The notes beneath the pieces are model-generated. The model made no database searches, had not been told where the DNA came from, and saw nothing but the letters and a program-made list of their open reading frames with translations. A stretch of 64,000 nucleotides of DNA from Rutidosis leptorrhynchoides (Eukaryota > Streptophyta > Magnoliopsida > Asterales > Asteraceae), in assembly GCF_046630445.1 (NCBI RefSeq), contig NC_092333.1, positions 718,076,001 through 718,140,000 on the forward strand. The letters run 5' to 3'. This document shows, in pieces, positions 60,372 to 64,000 of the stretch (its first letter is position 1; each line of letters begins with the position of its first letter). The translations under genes were made by a program, and so were the position numbers.

Positions 60372-63300
60372 GTACCTACCCGTTAAATAAATTTCGTCCC
60401 GAAATTTTAAGCTGTTGAAGGTGTTGACGAATCTTCTGGAAATAGATGCGGGTATTTCTTCTTCATCTGATCTTCACGCTCCCAGGTGAACTCGGGTCCT
60501 CTACGAGCATTCCATCGAACCTTAACAATTGGTATCTTGTTTTGCTTAAGTCTTTTAACCTCACGATCCATTATTTCGACGGGTTCTTCGATGAATTGAA
60601 GTTTTTCGTTGATTTGGATTTCATCTAACGGAATAGTGAGATCTTCTTTAGCAAAACATTTCTTTAAATTCGAAACGTGGAAAGTGTTATGTACAGCCGC
60701 GAGTTGTTGAGGTAACTCTAGTCAGTAAGCTACTGGTCCGATACGATCAATAATCTTGAATGGTCCAATATACCTTGGATTTAATTTCCCTCGTTTACCA
60801 AATCGAACAACGCCTTTCCAAGGTGCAACTTTAAGCATGACCATCTCTCCAATTTCAAATTCTATATCTTTTCTTTTAATGTCAGCGTAGCTCTTTTGTC
60901 GACTTTGGGCGGTTTTCAACCGTTGTTGAATTTGGATGATCTTCTCGGTAGTTTCTTGTATAATCTCCGGACCCGTAATCTGTCTATCCCCCACTTCACT
61001 CCAACAAATCGGAGACCTGCACTTTCTACCATAAAGTGCTTCAAACGGCGCCATCTCAATGCTTGAATGGTAGCTGTTGTTGTAGGAAAATTCTGCTAAT
61101 GGTAGATGTCGATCCCAACTGTTTCCGAAATCAATAACACATGCTCGTAGCATGTCTTCAAGCGTTTGTATCGTCCTTTCGCTCTGCCCATCAGTTTGTG
61201 GATGATAGGCAGTACTCATGTCTAGACGAGTTCCTAATGCTTGCTGTAATGTCTGCCAGAATCTTGAAATAAATCTGCCATCCCTATCAGAGATACTAGA
61301 GATTGGTATTCCATGGCTGGAGACGACTTCCTTCAAATACAGTCGTGCTAACTTCTCCATCTTGTCATCTTCTCTTATTGGTAGGAAGTGTGCTGATTTG
61401 GAGAGACGATCAACTATTACCCAAATAGTATCAAAACCACTTGCAGTCCTTGGCAATTTAGTGATGAAATCCATGGTAATGTTTTCCCATTTCCATTCCG
61501 GGATTTCGGGTTGTTAAAGTAGACCTGATGGTTTCTAATGCTCAGCTTTGACCTTAGAACACGTCAAACATTCTCCTACGTATTTAGCAACATCGGCTTT
61601 CATACCCGGCCACCAAAAATGTTTCTTGAGATCCTTGTACATCTTCCCCGTTCCAGGATGTATTGAGTATCTGGTTTTATGAGCTTCTCTAAGTACCATT
61701 TCTCTCATATCTCCAAATTTTGGTACCCAAATCCTTTCAGCCCTATACCGGGTTCCGTCTTCCCGAATATTAAGATGCTTCTCCGATCCTTTGGGTATTT
61801 CATCCTTTAAATTTCCCTCTTTTAAAACTCCTTGTTGCGCCTCCTTTATTTGAGTAGTAATGTTATTATGAATCATTATATTCATAGATTTTACTCGAAT
61901 GGGTTCTCTGTCCTTCCTGCTCAAGGCATCGGCTACCACATTTGCCTTCCCCGGGTGGTAACGAATCTCAAAGTCGTAATCATTCAATAATTCAATCCAC
62001 CTACGCTGCCTCATATTCAGTTATTTCTGATTAAATATGTGTTGAAGACTTTTGTGGTCGGTATATATAATACTTTTGACCCCATATAAGTAGTGCCTCC
62101 AAGTCTTTAATGCAAAAACAACCGCGCCTAATTCCAAATCATGCGTCGTATAATTTTGTTCGTGAATCTTCAATTGTCTAGACGCATAAGCAATCACCTT
62201 CATTCGTTGCATTAATACACAACCGAGACCTTGCTTTGATGCATCACAATAAATCACAAAATCATCATTCCCTTCAGGCAATGACAATATAGGTGCCGTA
62301 GTTAGCTTTTTCTTCAATAACTGAAACGCTTTCTCTTGTTCATCATTCCATTCAAATTTCTTCCCTTTATGCGTTAATGCAGTTAAGGGTTTTGCTATTC
62401 TGGAAAAGTCTTGGATGAACCTTCTGTAGTAACCAGCTAGTCCTAAAAACTGGCGTATGTGTTTCGGAGTTTTCGGGGTTTCCCACTTTTCAACAGTTTC
62501 TATCTTTGCCGGATCCACCTTAATACCTTCTTTATTCACTATGTGACCGAGGAATTGAACTTCTTCCAACCAAAATGCACACTTTGAAAACTTAGCGTAC
62601 AATTCTTCCTTCCTCAATACTTCTAACACCTTTCTCAAATGTTCACCGTGTTCTTGGTCATTCTTTGAGTAAATAAGTATGTCATCAATGAAAACAATGA
62701 CAAACTTGTCAAGGTATGGTCCACACACTCGGTTCATAAGGTCCATGAACACAGCTGGTGCATTAGTTAAACCAAACGGCATGACCATAAACTCGTAATG
62801 ACCGTAACGTGTTCTGAAAGCAGTCTTTGGAATATCATCTTCTTTCACCCGCATTTGATGATACCCAGAACGTAAGTCAATCTTTGAATAAACAGACGAG
62901 CCTTGTAGTTGATCAAATAAGTCGTCGATTCTCGGTAGTGGGTAGCGGTTCTTGATGGTAAGTTTGTTCAACTCTCGGTAGTCGATACACAACCTGAATG
63001 TACCATCTTTCTTCTTGACAAACAAAACAGGAGCTCCCCACGGTGATGTGCTTGGTCGAATGAAACCACGCTCTAAGAGTTCTTGTAATTGGCTTTGCAG
63101 TTCTTTCATCTCGCTGGGTGCGAGTCTGTAAGGAGCACGAGCTATTGGTGCAGCTCCTGGTACAAGATCTATTTGAAATTCAACGGATCGATGTGGGGGT
63201 AATCCCGGTAATTCTTTCGGAAATACATCGGGAAATTCTTTTGCAATGGGAACATCATTGATGCTCTTTTCTTCAGTTTGTACTTTCTCGACGTGTGCTA

Positions 63301-64000
63301 GAACAGCATAGCAACCTTTTCTTATTAGTTTTTGTGCCTTCAAATTACTAATAAGATGTAGCTTCGTGTTGCCCTTTTCTCCGTACACCATTAAGGGTTT
63401 TCCTTTTTCTCGTATAATGCGAATTGCATTTTTGTAACAAACGATCTCCGCTTTCACTTCTTTCAACCAGTCCATACCGATTATCACATCAAAACTCCCT
63501 AACTCTACTGGTATCAAATCAATCTTAAATGTTTCGCTAACCAGTTTAATTTCTCGATTCCGACATATATTATCTGCTGAAATTAATCTACCATTTGCTA
63601 ATTCGAGTAAAAATTTACTATCCAAAGGCGTCAATGGACAACTTAATTTAGCACAAAAATCTCTACTCATATAGCTTCTATCCGCACCCGAATCAAATAA
63701 AACGTAAGCAGATTTATTGTCAATAAGAAACGTACCCGTAACAAGCTCCGGGTCTTCCTGTGCCTCTACCGCATTAATATTGAAAACTCTTCCACGGCCT
63801 TGTCCATTCGTGTTCTCCTGGTTCGGGCAATTTCTAATAATGTGGCCTGGTTTTCCACATTTATAACAAACTACATTGGCATAACTTGCTCCGACACTAC
63901 TTGCTCCGCCATTACTCGTTCCGACACCATTTGTTCCTTTCGTTCTATTAACCCCTGGTCCATAGACCTCACACTTCGCCGCGCTATGACCATTTCTTTT
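57119..64000 (-). mobile_element. Element R: Ty3/gypsy chromovirus (Tekay/Del-like), minus orientation, runs off the window
   Basis: 3' LTR 57119-60371, then on the minus strand the tract TTTCGGGACGAAATTTATTT and ACGGGTAGGTAC. Coding region in complement, with approximate domain spans: chromodomain (60.4-60.6 kb; VKVRWNARRGPEFTWE), integrase core and C-terminus (60.7-61.5 kb), integrase zinc-binding H-H-C-C (about 61.5-61.7 kb), RNase H (61.9-62.3 kb), reverse transcriptase (62.4-63.1 kb; [10 protein letters not shown]), protease (63.4-63.7 kb; [10 protein letters not shown]) and a gag CCHC knuckle (about 63.85 kb; [14 protein letters not shown]). The chromodomain places it among chromoviruses. 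The visible part carries about three breaks, so this copy is a fossil. The 5' part is outside the window. Confidence 0.92.

Overview
The window is nuclear DNA of a flowering plant, very probably a eudicot. It has spliced genes with GT-AG introns, plant-type F-box proteins, an S-domain/cysteine-rich type receptor-kinase relic, Ty1/copia and Ty3/gypsy (chromovirus and probably Tat) retrotransposons, Helitrons, hAT-like elements, LINEs and tRNA-derived SINEs, all AT-rich. The LTR style (ends close to TGTRRYGACCCGG, methionine-tRNA primer site) would fit Asteraceae, but that is an inference from family resemblance. The window holds two apparently intact genes. Most of the rest is repeats.

The backbone is a local family of F-box gene duplicates, here called A to E. 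A (1262-1944) and E (about 53530-54799) are pieces of the upstream region; E also keeps the start of the first exon. B (exons 4792-4963 and 5778-7150) and C (exons 30937-31129 and 32027-33405) look complete. D (41012-41510 and 50807-51080) has lost its 5' half and is split by a retrotransposon. Comparing B with C shows a first coding exon, about 0.8-0.9 kb upstream of the long open frame, joined in the same phase in both. Copy C has no ATG in front of its F-box domain without this exon.

Layout: 1-1261, tail of a copia element with gag next to its LTR; 1262-1944, copy A; 1945-2955, minus-strand copia LTR remnant with a 245-bp tandem duplication; 2956-7610, copy B with a 452-bp hAT-like insertion in its upstream region; 7611-9395, intergenic; 9396-25731, a large non-autonomous LTR element (P) with a TSD of CATTC, carrying a 4.5-kb nested solo LTR and a 2-kb tandem duplication of its 3' LTR tail; 25737-28928, intergenic plus the LTR end of a probable Tat-type element; 28929-33860, copy C with a 404-bp Helitron and the same hAT-like insertion; 33861-41011, a mosaic of hAT, LINE and Helitron pieces; 41012-51730, copy D split by a young non-autonomous LTR element (Q, 41511-50806, TSD AAAAT); 51929-53515, SINEs and a receptor-kinase pseudogene; 53530-54799, copy E; 54800-57118, minus-strand copia element (S) inserted into exon 1 of copy E; 57119-64000, minus-strand chromovirus (R) inserted into S and running off the window.

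How it fits together: P, Q and the solo LTR share LTR ends with R, and P and Q also share the sequence just before the 3' LTR. P and Q have no recognisable pol. They are best read as large non-autonomous derivatives mobilised by an R-like chromovirus. Their insertions, plus hAT, Helitron and copia elements, give a relative history of the F-box duplications: the hAT insertion is shared by B and C only, the Helitron is private to C, and Q is the youngest datable event (8 substitutions between its roughly 2.7-kb LTRs).
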